Source of the DNA: Shinisaurus crocodilurus
Lineage: Eukaryota > Chordata > Lepidosauria > Squamata > Shinisauridae
Direction of reading: 5' to 3'
Length of the DNA: 64,000 nucleotides
NCBI GenBank assembly: GCA_021292165.1
Contig: CM037879.1
Location: 260,965,921-261,029,920, forward strand
Below are positions 23,485 through 33,504 of this stretch, one piece after another. The notes below the pieces were generated by a model that did not search any database, was not told where the DNA came from, and saw nothing but the letters and a program-made list of their open reading frames with translations. A program made the position numbers and the translations under genes. Numbering within the stretch: position 1 is the first letter of the stretch; every line of letters starts with the position of its first letter.

Positions 23485-23752
23485 GGGCGCAATCATACGC
23501 TCGCTCAGCTTGAAAGCGAAGCAGGGTCAGGCCTGGTTATTACTTGGATGGGAGACCCCTCCTCTAGTTTCCTGCATTGAGCAGGGGGTTGGGCTCGATG
23601 GCCTTGTAGGCTCCTTCCAACTCTATGAAATATGCATGTTTAGACAGAAAAAAATCTTACAACTCCCAGCATCCCCCAGTCAACATGGTTGGCTGGGGAA
23701 TGCTGGGAATTGTAGGACTTTCTTCTGTCTAAACATGCATAGGTTTGAGCCC
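23485..23752. mobile_element. Harbinger-like MITE family C, split by a SINE
   Basis: The left end gggcgcaatcatac is separated from the rest ('gcatgtttagacagaaaaaa' onward) by a 5S-type SINE. The right end is 'catgcataggtttgagccc'. TAA lies at both edges (23482-23484, 23753-23755). The arms hold ctcccagcatcccccag and its inverted partner. Confidence 0.72.
23499..23626 (+). mobile_element. 5S-rRNA-derived SINE with CR1-type tail, copy 3, nested
   Basis: The head has 'gcgaagcagggtcaggcctg' and 'tacttggatgggagacc'. The tail has 'cattgagcagggggttgggc' and 'ccttccaactctatgaaa'. It lies inside a family C MITE. Confidence 0.82.
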
Positions 23753-24017
23753 TAAATAAACAAACTTTCCACTATTTAAATCAGGGTTAGGAACCTCCAG
23801 CCCATGGGCCAAATGCGGCCTGCAGGGCCTCCTTATCTGGCCCACAATCTCCCCTCTGCTCCCACTGCACCCAGCAAGCAGGCATTTTAAAAGCCTAATT
23901 GCTGTTGGACTCATTTTGGGGAGGGGGTGCTGCTGGAAAGGGAGTAAAGTTTAAGTGAATTAACATACAGAAATGAGCAATGCCTAAGATGGGAGGAGGG
24001 TTTGCTTTGGAAAGGTT

Positions 24018-24116
24018 TCATAGATTTCATAGATCATAGAGTTGGAAGGAGCCTACAAGGCTATCGAGTCCAACCCCTGCTCAATGCAGGAAACTAGAGG
24101 AGGGGTCTCCCATCCA
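24018..24116 (-). mobile_element. 5S-rRNA-derived SINE, 3' part, minus strand
   Basis: Holds 'tcatagagttggaaggagcc' and 'ggaggggtctcccatcc'. It stops before the 5S-like A box. Confidence 0.72.
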
Positions 24117-24119
24117 GGG

Positions 24120-24615
24120 TTTCTTGTTTTTAATTTGGATTTTCTCTGGCGGCTGGGTTGCTGCTGAGTTTTGCTACTACTGTCAGTAATGTTTAACTTA
24201 TTATTTAATATACGTAGTTTATATTAGAAGCCACTCTAAATATATGCACCGAAGAGCAGGGAATTAAATACATAAATAAATAAACAATAATTGTATTCCT
24301 AAAACAGGCATCGGGCTGCATCTATATTATTATCACTTGGTCAAGTTCAGAACTTGACACTTTAAGAACAGACAGGCACATTTTCTAGATTCCTCCTGAA
24401 CTGACAACACAGTAGTGTAAAGCCCTTCCTTTGTAAGTCCAGGACAGGTTTTATTTTATGAGGAACTCTGCAAAACACAGTTGGAATTCTCTTAGACATG
24501 GGGGTGTCAAACTCCACAGGACAATAATCATGTAGCACAGTATGGAAATGCAGTCATCTCGTGCAGGATATGTGCCACTTCTGAACTTGCACAACTAATA
24601 CAGAGTTACTAATCC
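24120..24615. other. unassigned spacer
   Basis: No gene recognised. Confidence 0.5.
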
Positions 24616-24619
24616 CCTT

Positions 24620-24925
24620 TTAATTCAGGTTCCTCCTGTACACCCTATCTCTTTCTCTGGCCTGGAGCCTAGCACTCCCCCATCTTTCCAAGAGCTCATG
24701 TTGGACACATCTACAGCATTGGCGCATTGGTTCCATGGAACATGGAGCTCTTGGAGAAGGAGGTGCTGGTTCAGTGCAGGAGCTAGGCTTGGGGGATGCA
24801 GATGTTGTTCCAGGCTCAGAGGTCTCGGGCTTGGGAGTTTCCAGCATCTCAGGCTCAGGGATCTTGGGTTCTGCAGTGGTGCTTGGAGTTTCCTCTGTTG
24901 ACACCACTGGCTCTTCAGTCTACAA
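24620..24925 (-). pseudogene. Pro/Glu/Thr/Ser-rich open frame, possible retroelement remnant
   Basis: A minus-strand frame of about 100 codons runs from a TAG upstream to a TAA, with no ATG at its start. It reads as repeated Pro-Glu-Thr-Ser text (for example 'PEPEMLETPKPETSEPG'), then a basic tail with 'LLERWGSARLQARERDR'. The acidic-proline region followed by an Arg-rich segment recalls hinge regions of retroelement Gag or Pol proteins, but I see no diagnostic motif such as a zinc knuckle. Function and family are unknown; an orphan exon is the alternative. Confidence 0.35.
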
Positions 24926-25062
24926 GTTACTGATGGACTTCAGGCTCATGACACCATCCTGGTGTCATCCCACTAATATAGAACACAGGTTTTCTAGAGA
25001 CAAACTGTATCACCTCTATGTTCCACTGGTGTGTAACACACTGCTGTAACTAAATAAATATC

Positions 25063-25097
25063 TAGTAGTAGTAATAGTAGCAGCAGCAGCAGCAGCA
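25063..25097. repeat. (AGT)n/(AGC)n microsatellite
   Basis: A tagtag run passes into about six AGC units. Confidence 0.9.
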
Positions 25098-25099
25098 AA

Positions 25100-25385
25100 T
25101 TGTGGACAAGATTTTTCCAACTTTACATTTCAGATGCTCTCAACCATCCTCCACATGTTGTTTATGGCCAATTATTTCAGTGTATCCAGAATTTAACTCA
25201 CACACAGCCTGAACCTCAAAGTGGTTTAGTCCCAAAGCAGGCAGACAGGGATCCAAAGGGCAGTAGGCAGATGACGGATTACACCAGTCCACCCACTTTT
25301 TCATTCTAGTCTTTACATAACTTTGGAACCAGTCCCTGGTAGAGAATGTCTTTCTAACGGGTCCTGAAAGACTAATGAAGCTGGC
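25100..25385. other. unassigned spacer
   Basis: Nothing recognised. Confidence 0.5.
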
Positions 25386-25520
25386 TATTCAAGCTAAGCA
25401 GGGTCAGGCCTGGTTATTACTTGGATGGGAGACCCCACCTCTAGTTTCCTGCATTGAGCAGGGGGTTGGACTCGATAGCCTTTTAGGCTCCTTCCAACTC
25501 TATGATCTATGAAATCTATA
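25386..25520 (+). mobile_element. 5S-rRNA-derived SINE with CR1-type tail
   Basis: It begins within the 5S-like A box, 'caagctaagcagggtcagg'. It continues with 'tacttggatgggagacc' and ends 'ccttccaactctatgatc'. The first part of the head is lost. Confidence 0.85.
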
Positions 25521-25619
25521 ATAGGCCAAAAAATCAAAATAGTTAGGTTTCCCCTCTTCCCACCATACAGAAAGCTGTTGACACACCATTAAACATGGAG
25601 GTGCTGGAAACTAACTGGG

Positions 25620-26120
25620 CATGAGCTGGAGCCCGTAGGAATTGGGGCCCTCAATACAGGGACCCCTGAAGCAGAACCTCCAGGGTCTGTATCCTCAAAG
25701 TCTGTACTCCCCCTACCCCCCACCAAGGAACCAAACCTCCTCCATGCCAGGGACCACACACCCATGTGTGCCCATCAACATTGGCAAAAGGTCTGGAGGG
25801 AATCCACAGGGAGGTGAAGGACTGCTAGGCTCTAGGCCAGGGGCCTACTCCTTTAAGGCCTTCCAGTTCTCAAGGAAAGGGTTGAGTCTAGGAGGGGTGG
25901 ACCTAGAGCCATAAAGGCTTCAGTCAAGACTTGGTTAGAGCAAGTTGCTCACTTGGAGCTTGTGGTGCTGGCTTGCCCAATCATGCCCTGCAAGCTTCTA
26001 GTCAAGGTCAGGATAGCAGAGCAGCATTTGCCAAGGCCCACACATCCAAAGAGGGGGTGCCTATCAGACTGTTGCTTTTCTTCATCCCTATTACCATGGC
26101 AAAGGAAAGCACAACACACT
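25620..26120 (+). other. unassigned, possibly LTR-like
   Basis: A TATA-like 'gccataaaggcttcag' follows a purine-rich stretch, and 'gctaggctctaggccag' at 25829 resembles part of the 24620 frame read on the other strand. This hints at retroelement debris but no LTR edges were found. Confidence 0.3.
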
Positions 26121-26204
26121 ATGATGGCTCATCCTGTAGGTCTAGCGTAGGGATGCGTGAATCAGCAAACTTTGAGCTTGCTGAAGTTCTCCGAATTCCA
26201 TCTC

Positions 26205-26565
26205 AAAGCTCGAGTCCGTATCAGATCACAAGCTTTATTCTTTTTTCTTTTCGCATGAAAATCAAGATCCTCTTCCTGTATCTCTGTGCAGAGATACGTA
26301 TCTTTAACATACAGCGCAACTCCACCTCCCTTTCTGTTGCTTCTGTTCCTTTTGAACAAGTTATACCCTTCAATTGCTGTATTCCAGCCATGGGAGTCAT
26401 CCCACCAGGTTTCAGTTATCCCTATCAAGTCGTATGCCAAGCAGTTCCAGTTCATGTGGGTAATTACCTCTATTAAGTCCCACTGAATAAGTAACAATGT
26501 GTGTATTTTCTTATGACATAACAGTAACAGCAATTCACATTCTTTCAGAGCCAAGTAAAATAATA
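26205..26565 (-). mobile_element. CR1 LINE endonuclease fragment
   Basis: The minus-strand frame includes 'YDLIGITETWWDDSHGWN', 'IEGYNLFKRNR' and 'KGGGVALYVKD'. This is the signature run of the CR1 apurinic-like endonuclease, including the ITETWW block that bears the catalytic glutamate. The open frame is 138 codons without a stop, but both ends leave the family pattern, so it is an isolated piece. The RT remnant nearby lies on the wrong side for a single copy. Confidence 0.82.
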
Positions 26566-26861
26566 AACCAGGACACACAAAAACATCTGACTCTTTCCCC
26601 CCTCAATTCCTAGCTTCTAACTGTCATAACTGCCCTCAGAACCTCACTGACTAAACCCAACTCAGTAAACAAGCCCAATCTCCATGACATTCTTCACCAA
26701 TACAGTTAATGCCAGCAATAAATATAATCCACTGAACTATTAAAAAAAAAAAATCACTTCCCCATTTCACCACACACAACACCGCTCTCCTCACGGCATC
26801 CTGCGTGAAGGCAGAATGAGGAAGTTGGCGGCAGGAGCAGTGGCAACAGGCTCAACTTCTT

Positions 26862-27750
26862 AGAATCATAGACTCATATAAAAGTAGAGTTGGAAGGGGC
26901 CGACAAGGCCATCAAGTCCAACCCCCTGCTCAATGTAGGAATCCAGGTCAAAGCATCCCTGACAGTTGGCTGTCCAGCTGCACCTTGAATGCCTCCAGAA
27001 TAGGAGAGCCCACCACCTCCCTAGGTAGTTGGTTCCATTGTCTTATTACTCTGACAGTCAGGAAATTTTTTCTGATGTTTAGGTGGAATCTGGGTTCCTG
27101 TAACTTGAGCCCATCTCAAAGTTATTATTCCGTGTCCTGCAAACTGGGATGATCGAGAAGAGATCCTGGCCCTCCTCTGTGTGACAACCCTTCAAGTACT
27201 GGAAGAGTGCTATCATATCTCCCCTCAGTCTCCTCTTCTGAAGGCTAAACATGCCCAGTTCTTTCAGCCTCTCCTCATAGGGCCTTGTTTCCAGTCCCTT
27301 TATCATCCTTGTTGCCCTCCTCTGAACCCTCTCCAGTTTGTCTACATCCTTCTTAAAGTGTGGTGCCCAGAACTGGATGCAGTACTAAAGATGAGGCCTA
27401 ACCAGTGCTCAGTAGAGGGGAATGATCACTTCACGCAATTTGGAAGCTATACTTCTATTAATGCAGGCCAAAATAGCATTTGCCTTCTTTGCAGCCACAT
27501 CACATTGCTGGCTCATATTCAGCTTGTGATCTACAACAATTCCAAGATCCTTCTTACTTGTGGTATTGTTGAGCCAAGTGTCCCCCATTCTGTAACTCTG
27601 CATTTGGTTTCCTTTCCCTAGGTGCAGCACTTGGCATTTATCCCTGTTAAATTTCATTCTGTTGTTTTCGGCCCAGCGCTCCAGCCTATCGAGATCTCCT
27701 TGAATTTTGTTTCTTTCTTCCAGAGTATTAGCTAGATCTAGAACAATTCC
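26862..27750 (-). mobile_element. CR1 LINE 3' end with reverse transcriptase C-terminal remnant
   Basis: On the minus strand the text starts with a piece reading 'MKFNRDKCQVLHLGKGNQ' and 'SKKDLGIVVDHKLNMSQQ', the conserved end of CR1 reverse transcriptase. After a frame change comes '[20 protein letters not shown]'. The 3' UTR ends in 'ccttccaactct' and 'gagtctatgattc'. The copy is 5'-truncated and frameshifted. Its last 70 bases match the tail of the 5S-type SINEs here, so this family is their likely source of reverse transcriptase. Confidence 0.88.
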
Positions 27751-27784
27751 AAGATCCTTCTCACTTGTAGTATGTGTGTTTTTT

Positions 27785-27905
27785 CACCTTCAGGTAGATT
27801 TGCACAAAAAAAATTTTTTTAAGTATTTCGGGGAGATTTGTGCAAATTTGCTAAATCACAGTAATTCCTGTACTTTAGCAAACTTGCACAAATCTACCTG
27901 AATGT
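27785..27905. repeat. A/T-rich inverted repeat
   Basis: ttcaggtagatt is mirrored by aatctacctgaa. 'agatttgtgcaaatttgct' is mirrored by 'agcaaacttgcacaaatct' with one mismatch. Confidence 0.65.
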
Positions 27906-28360
27906 TAAAATAAATAAAAGTTAAATTTGCAAAAATCTCCATGAAGGAAAGGGGGGAAACGTTTAATATGCGTAAATCTCACTGAAGGTGGGGGGATTCA
28001 TTTGCGCTCATTAGCAGCGTAGGCTGCTGAGGTTGTGCCGCAAAGGCCCATGGGATGCCTGCCAGGCGTGGGCAGGAGGACTACGGGGAAAACAAGCCAC
28101 AGCAAGCTGCATAGTGCCCGATTGTCTCTCATGTGTAACATGGGTTAGCGAGCAAAAAACCAACTCACCTTAGCTTATTTTCAGGGTGGCTTATATCGTG
28201 ATGTGTGAACTGGCCCACTGAGAAGCTTCAGCTGCAGCTTCTGCTCTTCCTCATGGCCATCTGCTCACTTGCCACCGCCCTCAGGGCCCAATCCCCACCA
28301 CAGGATGGCAGAAGACAGTGCTGGTGATGGTGAGCAGTCACTGCAACCACAACCCACTCA
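27906..28360. other. unassigned, possible repeat
   Basis: GC-richer text with 'gggtggcttatatcgtgatg' and 'gtgtgaactggcccac', reminiscent of 15230-15430. No gene recognised. Confidence 0.4.
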
Positions 28361-28361
28361 C

Positions 28362-28510
28362 TCATTCATAGATTCACAGATTAAAGAGTTGGAAGGGGCC
28401 TACAAGACCATCAAGTCCAACCCCCTGTTCAATGCAGGAAAATAGAGGAGGGGTCTCCCATCCAAGTAATAACCAGGTCTGACCCTGCTTAGCTTTCCAC
28501 GCTCAGACAA
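28362..28510 (-). mobile_element. 5S-rRNA-derived SINE with CR1-type tail, minus strand
   Basis: Contains 'aaagagttggaaggggcc', 'ggaggggtctcccatcc' and the head 'ctgcttagctttccacgctc'. Nearly full-length. Confidence 0.85.
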
Positions 28511-28514
28511 GCAG

Positions 28515-29495
28515 TCTGGGCAGAAGGTTTGACTATGACGGGCTTAATCGCCACATGAATGGGTTATTAATACATTGTCTCAATCCACTCAATAATGCCA
28601 GTGATTTCAGAACCTGCACTGAAAATTAAAGGCCAGAGCTTAAGTAGGATGTAATAGTAACTCAGGGCAAACTATGGCACCATTTAGCAAGGCCTTTTCA
28701 GGCCAGAGTAGAGGTGGTATCATAAAATGCATGTTTGATGTATGACTTTACAGCACCTGATGGGCTAGACTAAGTATTGCCATATGGCAAGCCACCCCTG
28801 CCAAAGAGAAGGATGCATTTTATTGCAGTCTGTATCTTAAGGAAACAAACTTGCTCCCTCAAATCTGTTACTGCAATAATGTGTCATCAAGTTTTTCAGC
28901 AATGGGTGACTCACCAAAACTAGTACACTCTCCCACAAGTGCTAGGTTTCTCAGCACTATCCACACTCGCTTGGGCATTGTGCTTGGAAAGCAATCTGCA
29001 AAACAGTTGTTGGTCAAAAGAAAGATAAGCAGGGAGGCAGTTGCATCCTTATTATTTCTTCACAAAAGCTAGCTTTGTCGATTATACACATCTCCTTTCA
29101 GGGTACAGCTAAGTATTCATTTCTTTCTATAAACTGCATTTACCAACTGAGACTGAGCCTCAATTTAGGCATTTACATATGGCAAAATACTGGCATGACA
29201 GGTGAAATGATTAAGTGCCTCCTTCCCATTGCATCAGTTACACCGGTTGCTGGAAAATGTTGGATTATCAAGCTTGTGCTTGCTTAAAAGTTTTACTTTC
29301 AGTATAACATAATCAGTTGGCACTTCAGCATTGCACTGCTGAAGGTCTCAGGAACAGGTGTTCCTTGTTTCCATATCTGTGTGTCCTTGAACACAGTAAG
29401 GAGAAAGTGGGTGTCACATAATATTACAGTTACTGTATAGTCATATGTCTGTCTTGTCTCTCATTGGTTCTCTCGGACAGCTGGGTGTGTATTTT
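28515..29495. other. unassigned spacer
   Basis: No gene or repeat recognised. Confidence 0.5.
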
Positions 29496-29501
29496 GCTGT
29501 A

Positions 29502-29750
29502 CAGTAATACCTTGGATTACAAGTAACTTGGTTTGAGAGCGTTTTGCAAGACAAGCAAATTTTTTAATATTTATTTAATTTTTTTTAACTTGATATACAA
29601 GCGTCGTCTTGCAATACAAGTACTGTAGTACGGCTTAAATTAAAAATCTCTGTACAATTTTTTTGGGGGGGATTTCGTTTTGATATAAGAGTGTTTTGGA
29701 TTAAAGCACGTTTCTGGAACGAATTATGCTCTCAATCCAAGGCATGACTG
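29502..29750 (+). mobile_element. Tc1/mariner-like MITE, copy 1
   Basis: Ends are cagtaataccttggatt and aatccaaggcatgactg, flanked by TA on both sides (29500-29501, 29751-29752), the expected Tc1/mariner target duplication. 249 bp, no transposase frame. The centre includes 'ttttgcaagacaagcaaat'. Confidence 0.85.
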
Positions 29751-29754
29751 TACT

Positions 29755-30055
29755 TTTTGTTTCTTCATCTCTCTTCTGTTTTTGATGTCTGTGTTATGCT
29801 CTCTGAACTGACTCTGTATATATTTGTAGTGGAACTTGTATCCTGTAGTTTGTAATTGTTTTATGAAGTATAATAAAACAATTAGACTAGCTAGGCGTCC
29901 TTCCTGATTGCTGCAAGGGAGCAGGAGAGCTACAAGCTGCACTGTGGGTGGAATTTACTATTTGTGTGCTGGAAGCTAAAAGCAAATTAGCAGAAGCAGG
30001 CACACAGGTAAAGCTCACAGGACTTTAGCAGACATCTGAATTCCAACAGAAAAGA
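29755..30055. other. unassigned spacer
   Basis: Nothing recognised. Confidence 0.5.
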
Positions 30056-30056
30056 T

Positions 30057-30197
30057 GTGCAGGAAGGTGCTATTGCACTTGTGTCCTACTTGTGGGTTTC
30101 CCACAGGCAGCTAGCTTGCTACTGTGTGAACAGAATGCTGGAGTATATGGAGCTTTGGTCTGATCCAGCAGGGCTCTTCTTATGTTCTTCTTTAATC
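30057..30197 (+). mobile_element. LINE 3' end (CR1/L2 group)
   Basis: 'ggtgctattgcacttgtgtc', 'ctgtgtgaacagaatgctgg' and 'ctgatccagcagggctcttc' match 48940-49128 and, inverted, 13240-13590. Confidence 0.7.
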
Positions 30198-30295
30198 AGA
30201 TCAAAATATCTTTTGGTGTCTCGGAGCTTTGTGAGGCCCATCTTCAATCTCTGGGTGAAAGCCTGGCAATGCCACATGCCCCTTTCTCCTGCCAT

Positions 30296-30752
30296 AAGAT
30301 TGTGTAGTCCGGCAAGGGGGGGGGGGAGCAGGGATTTCATTGTACAGTACCGGAGGGGGGAGCAGGGATCTGATTGTGTAGTCCTGGGGGGGGGAGCAGG
30401 GATTTCATTGTACAGTCCTGGAGGGGGGAGCAGGGATTTCACTGTGTAGTCCCGAAGGGGGAGGGAGCAGGGATTTCACTGTGCAGTCCCGGGGGAAAGG
30501 GAACACAGATTTCACTGTGTAGTCCTGGGAGAGCAGGGATTTCATTGTGCAGTCCCGGGGGAAAGGGAACAGGGATTTCATTGTGTAGGCCGGAGGGGGG
30601 GACCAGGGATTTCATTGTGTAGTCCCGGGGGGGGGGAAGAGCAAGGATAACATTGTGTAGTTCTGAGGGAGCAGGTGGTCCCGGGGGAGCTAGGATTTCA
30701 TTGTGCAGTCCCGGGGGAGCTGGGATTCCATTATGTAGTCCCGGGGGACCTT
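30296..30752. repeat. minisatellite array 1
   Basis: About thirteen units of 30-40 bp, each built on 'gagcagggatttcattgtg' plus 'agtcccggggg' with variable G-runs. Unit variants appear in the same order in array 2, so the arrays are copies of one another. The open frames through the array are by-products of the repeat. Confidence 0.92.
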
Positions 30753-30854
30753 TCCTATGGAGGGATTCAAAACAGTGGACAGCTACCTTAAGGAATTTCA
30801 AATAGTGCCTATAGGAAAATGACAACCCGTGCAACGCTGGGTAAAAAAAGCTAG
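30296..30854 (+). mobile_element. Helitron-like element, upstream copy (5'-truncated)
   Basis: After array 1 come 'acctttcctatggagggatt' and a terminal hairpin acccg...ctgggt at 30825-30842. The A-rich run ends in CTAG at 30851-30854, followed by T. A short GC hairpin 10-15 bases before CTRR and a following T are Helitron hallmarks. Its 5' end was not found. Confidence 0.68.
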
Positions 30855-31531
30855 TCTACTATATAAATGTACACGTGTGTCTGTGTGTATGGTTTGCGTG
30901 CGTAACATAGGCTCCTACACGGTTGGACGGATCCACCCCAAACTTGGCACGCATACTCTCCATCACCCAAGGACAAAGACTGGTGGGTTCAAATCTCCGA
31001 AAACCCTCGCTGCGCCTGTACAGCCCAAAATAGATGAGAGCCAATGGCGTCACTTGGAATGCACGCAGGGGCCATTCAGGAGCAGTTATGCAAATCACTC
31101 CAACGGCATATAGAATGTATGGGGGGGAGCAGGGATTTCATTGTGCAGTCCCGGAGGAAAGGGAACAGGGATTTCACTGTGTAGTCCTGGGAGAGCAGGA
31201 ATTTCATTGTGCAGTCCCGGGGGAAAGGGAACAGGGATTTCATTGTGTAGGCCGGGGGGGGGGGGCAGGGATAACATTGTGTAGTTCCGGGGGAGCAGGT
31301 AGTGCCAGGGGAGCTGGGATTTCATTGTGCAGTCCCGGGGGAGCTGGTAGTCCCGGGGGAGCTGGGATTTCATAGTGTAATCCTGGAGGAGCTGGGATTC
31401 CATTATGTAGTCCCGGGGGACCTTTCCTATGGAGCGATTCAAAACAGCGGTCAGCTACCTTAAGGAGTTTTGAACAAAGAGTGCCTATAGGAAAACGACG
31501 ACCCGTGCAACACCGGGTTTAAAAAAGCTAA
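30855..31531 (+). mobile_element. Helitron-like element, downstream copy
   Basis: It begins TCTACTATATAAATG, immediately after the CTAG of the preceding copy. Next is a 'gtgtgtctgtgtgtatg' tract and 'ggttggacggatccacccc', as is usual for 5' regions of animal Helitrons. Array 2 follows, and the same 3' block as copy 1. The hairpin acccg...cgggt is at 31501-31518 and CTAA at 31528-31531 is followed by T. No Rep/helicase frame, so it is non-autonomous. Confidence 0.72.
31117..31421. repeat. minisatellite array 2
   Basis: About nine units of the array 1 motif, corresponding in order of variants to the 3' part of array 1. Confidence 0.92.
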
Positions 31532-31589
31532 TAATAAATAAAGATAATATGGCTGAGCTGCTTCCCATGTTAAAATCTAAAATCCAGAG

Positions 31590-31775
31590 CATGTTCCAGT
31601 GATGCAGGGGGTGGGTGGGTGCATGCAAAATATCCTAGGTTCAATCCTCATCAGCACCTCCAGGTAGAGCTGGGAAAGATTCCTGTCTGAAATCCTGGAG
31701 AGCCACTGCCAGTCATAGTGGACAATACTGAGCTAGATGGACTGATAAGCTGACTCCCAAGATCTCTTCCTATGT
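31590..31775 (+). mobile_element. tRNA-derived SINE (second family), plus strand
   Basis: A decayed head is followed by the B-box-like 'aggttcaatcctc', 'ctgtctgaaatcctggagag' and the tail 'ctgagctagatggactgat'. It matches the family at 2251 and 63507. Confidence 0.72.
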
Positions 31776-31904
31776 ACCCAGGCATATTACTCCTCCTAAC
31801 CATAAAAATTTCCAAGCTGCTCTTATGTGTTCCTAATAATCAAAACTTGAGCTACAAGTCTTTTGAGATTTGGTACCTTTCTTTAAAAGATAGAAGCTGT
31901 AGAC

Positions 31905-32029
31905 CAGTGTTCTCCAACCTTGGGTCCCCAGATGTTTTTGGCCTACAACTCCCAGCATGCTACGCTGGCTGGGGCATGCTGGGAGTTGTAGGCCAAAAAC
32001 ATCTGGGGACCCAAGGTTGGAGAACACTG
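31905..32029. mobile_element. hAT MITE family B, complete copy
   Basis: 125-bp near-perfect palindrome from cagtgttctccaacc to ggttggagaacactg. The duplication ctgtagac at 31897-31904 and 32030-32037 is perfect. Both arms retain ctacaactcccagcatgc, and are the best-preserved pair here. Confidence 0.95.
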
Positions 32030-32103
32030 CTGTAGACTATGCACAGTTACCTGGAAGTAAGTCCAACTGAATATAGAAGGGCATACTTCTGATTAAACAT
32101 ACA

Positions 32104-32330
32104 GTTTCCCAGCAACTGGTATTCTGAGGTATGCTATATAGCCATCATGACTAGTAACCATTGATAGCTTTATCATTCCTGAATTTCACCAAACCATCTG
32201 TTGGTGGCCCATCACCACATCCTGTGGAAGCAAATCCCATAGTTTAACTACGTATGTGCTGTGTGAAAAAGTCTTCTGTCTGTCCTGAATTCCCCAATGA
32301 GCCAACTGCTGGTTTCCTGCTTCTTATATA
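32104..32330 (-). mobile_element. LINE 3' end (CR1/L2 group), minus strand
   Basis: 'agcaactggtattctgaggt', 'accatctgttggtggcccat' and 'tcccatagtttaactac' parallel 13380-13570. Confidence 0.62.
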
Positions 32331-32339
32331 TGTAAAGGG

Positions 32340-32660
32340 TTTTGCGTTATCATTGGCCTTTGGCAATATGCTTCTCCAATTCTTCTCCTCCTCCTTCTAA
32401 TTCTTCTTTTTCTTGGTATTCCTTATTGTCTGCTTCCATTTCTTTTGCCAATGTCTGTGTTCCTTCTTGTTCTCCTCATTTGGGCAAGGCTTCCATTTTC
32501 TGAAGGAAACCTCCTTGCCTCTAATAGCTTCCTTGTCTCGGCTCATTAACCACGCTGGCATCCTCTTGGACTCAGTGGTACCTTTCCTGGCAGGTTTCAG
32601 GCCTAACCTTTCTCTAAGAATCCGGAACCACCAAGTTGGAAGGGATGCCTGAGAGGTCAT
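32340..32660 (-). mobile_element. CR1/L2-type LINE coding fragment (endonuclease-RT linker)
   Basis: The minus-strand frame reads 'RMPAWLMSRDKEAIRGKEVS' and 'FRKWKPCPNEENKKEHRHWQ', then a Lys-rich run. The order Pro-Ala-Trp, Lys-rich helix, WK and then spaced basic residues fits the linker between endonuclease and reverse transcriptase in CR1/L2 ORF2. A frame change then leads to EKHIAK. This is a weak-signature region, so the clade is uncertain. Confidence 0.55.
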
Positions 32661-32664
32661 TTAG

Positions 32665-33000
32665 TCCAAGACCCACTCCCATAACAATATGCTCTATTGT
32701 CCCTTTTTATCAATGACAGCCTTTATTTTCTCATTGCTCTCCCTGGTCAATCACTATCCCTAAATTGCCTTTGGGGAATGCCTTGTTAAAAAACTTAGGG
32801 GGAGTTACCATTATTGTCATTCTTCAGGACTCAGCTTCCTCCTCACAGCCTCTAGAAGTTAACTCTCTGGCTGGGGAATAGATGCATCTTGTCTCTCACA
32901 TCAATGCATGCACTTGAATACTAAAGCATCATACACTGCACAGTCTGCCTTTTCATACACTGCAGCTGCTGATAGGAATAGGGGAGAAATTTGTTTGTTA
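32665..33000. other. unassigned spacer
   Basis: Nothing recognised apart from a LINE-tail-like piece at 32625-32670. Confidence 0.45.
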
Positions 33001-33004
33001 CACA

Positions 33005-33500
33005 TTTTAATCTGACCCAAACTAATTTGCACTTCCCAAACTAATATATGAACCAAAATGCAATTATTCTTCACTTTTCGCACTGCTCCAAATTTTGCAA
33101 CGCGGTTCTCCAATTTGAAAAAACGTGTACTAAAAATTCAGACATTAGGGAAAATAGCATACAACACAGCATCTATTACAGTGTTCTCCAACCTTGGGTC
33201 CCCAGATGTTTTTGGCCTACAACTCCCAGCATGCCCCAGCCAGCACAGGGGACCCAAGGTTGGAGAACACTGATCTATTAGGAGGAACAGCTTTCAAAAA
33301 AATGTGCATATTGGGAGAAATTGTGTACAGAAATGCATACAAATATGTGTGTGGACTTTGGCAAAAGGATGGCAAACTGATGCGGAAACAGATAGGAATG
33401 AACTTCTGCTTGCAAAAAAATTAAAAATGTGGCTGTTATAAAAGGCAAAATAGATAGATTCATCCTGAGATATGCCTTCAGTTTTGAACTGCTGATAGCC
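33005..33500. repeat. degenerate A/T-rich repeat, family W, with a MITE inside
   Basis: Short 'aaaatgtgcata' and 'gaaatgcatacaaa' units resemble 14715-15110. The part 33313-33495 is nearly identical to 36445-36630 in inverted orientation. Confidence 0.6.
33179..33272. mobile_element. hAT MITE family B, 94-bp derivative
   Basis: The left arm is complete. The right arm is shortened to 'acaggggacccaagg' plus ggttggagaacactg. The duplication atctatta at 33171-33178 and 33273-33280 is perfect. Confidence 0.92.
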
Positions 33501-33504
33501 TATT

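Noticed and set aside
30296..31421. CRISPR array
   Set aside because: Repeat units vary in length and are contiguous without unique spacers; the DNA is animal.
30057..31442. Several 80-130-codon frames on both strands across the G-rich repeats
   Set aside because: They are periodic readings of the minisatellite units (Pro/Gly/Ile-Pro-Ala repeats) and occur on both strands, so they reflect repeat structure, not genes.
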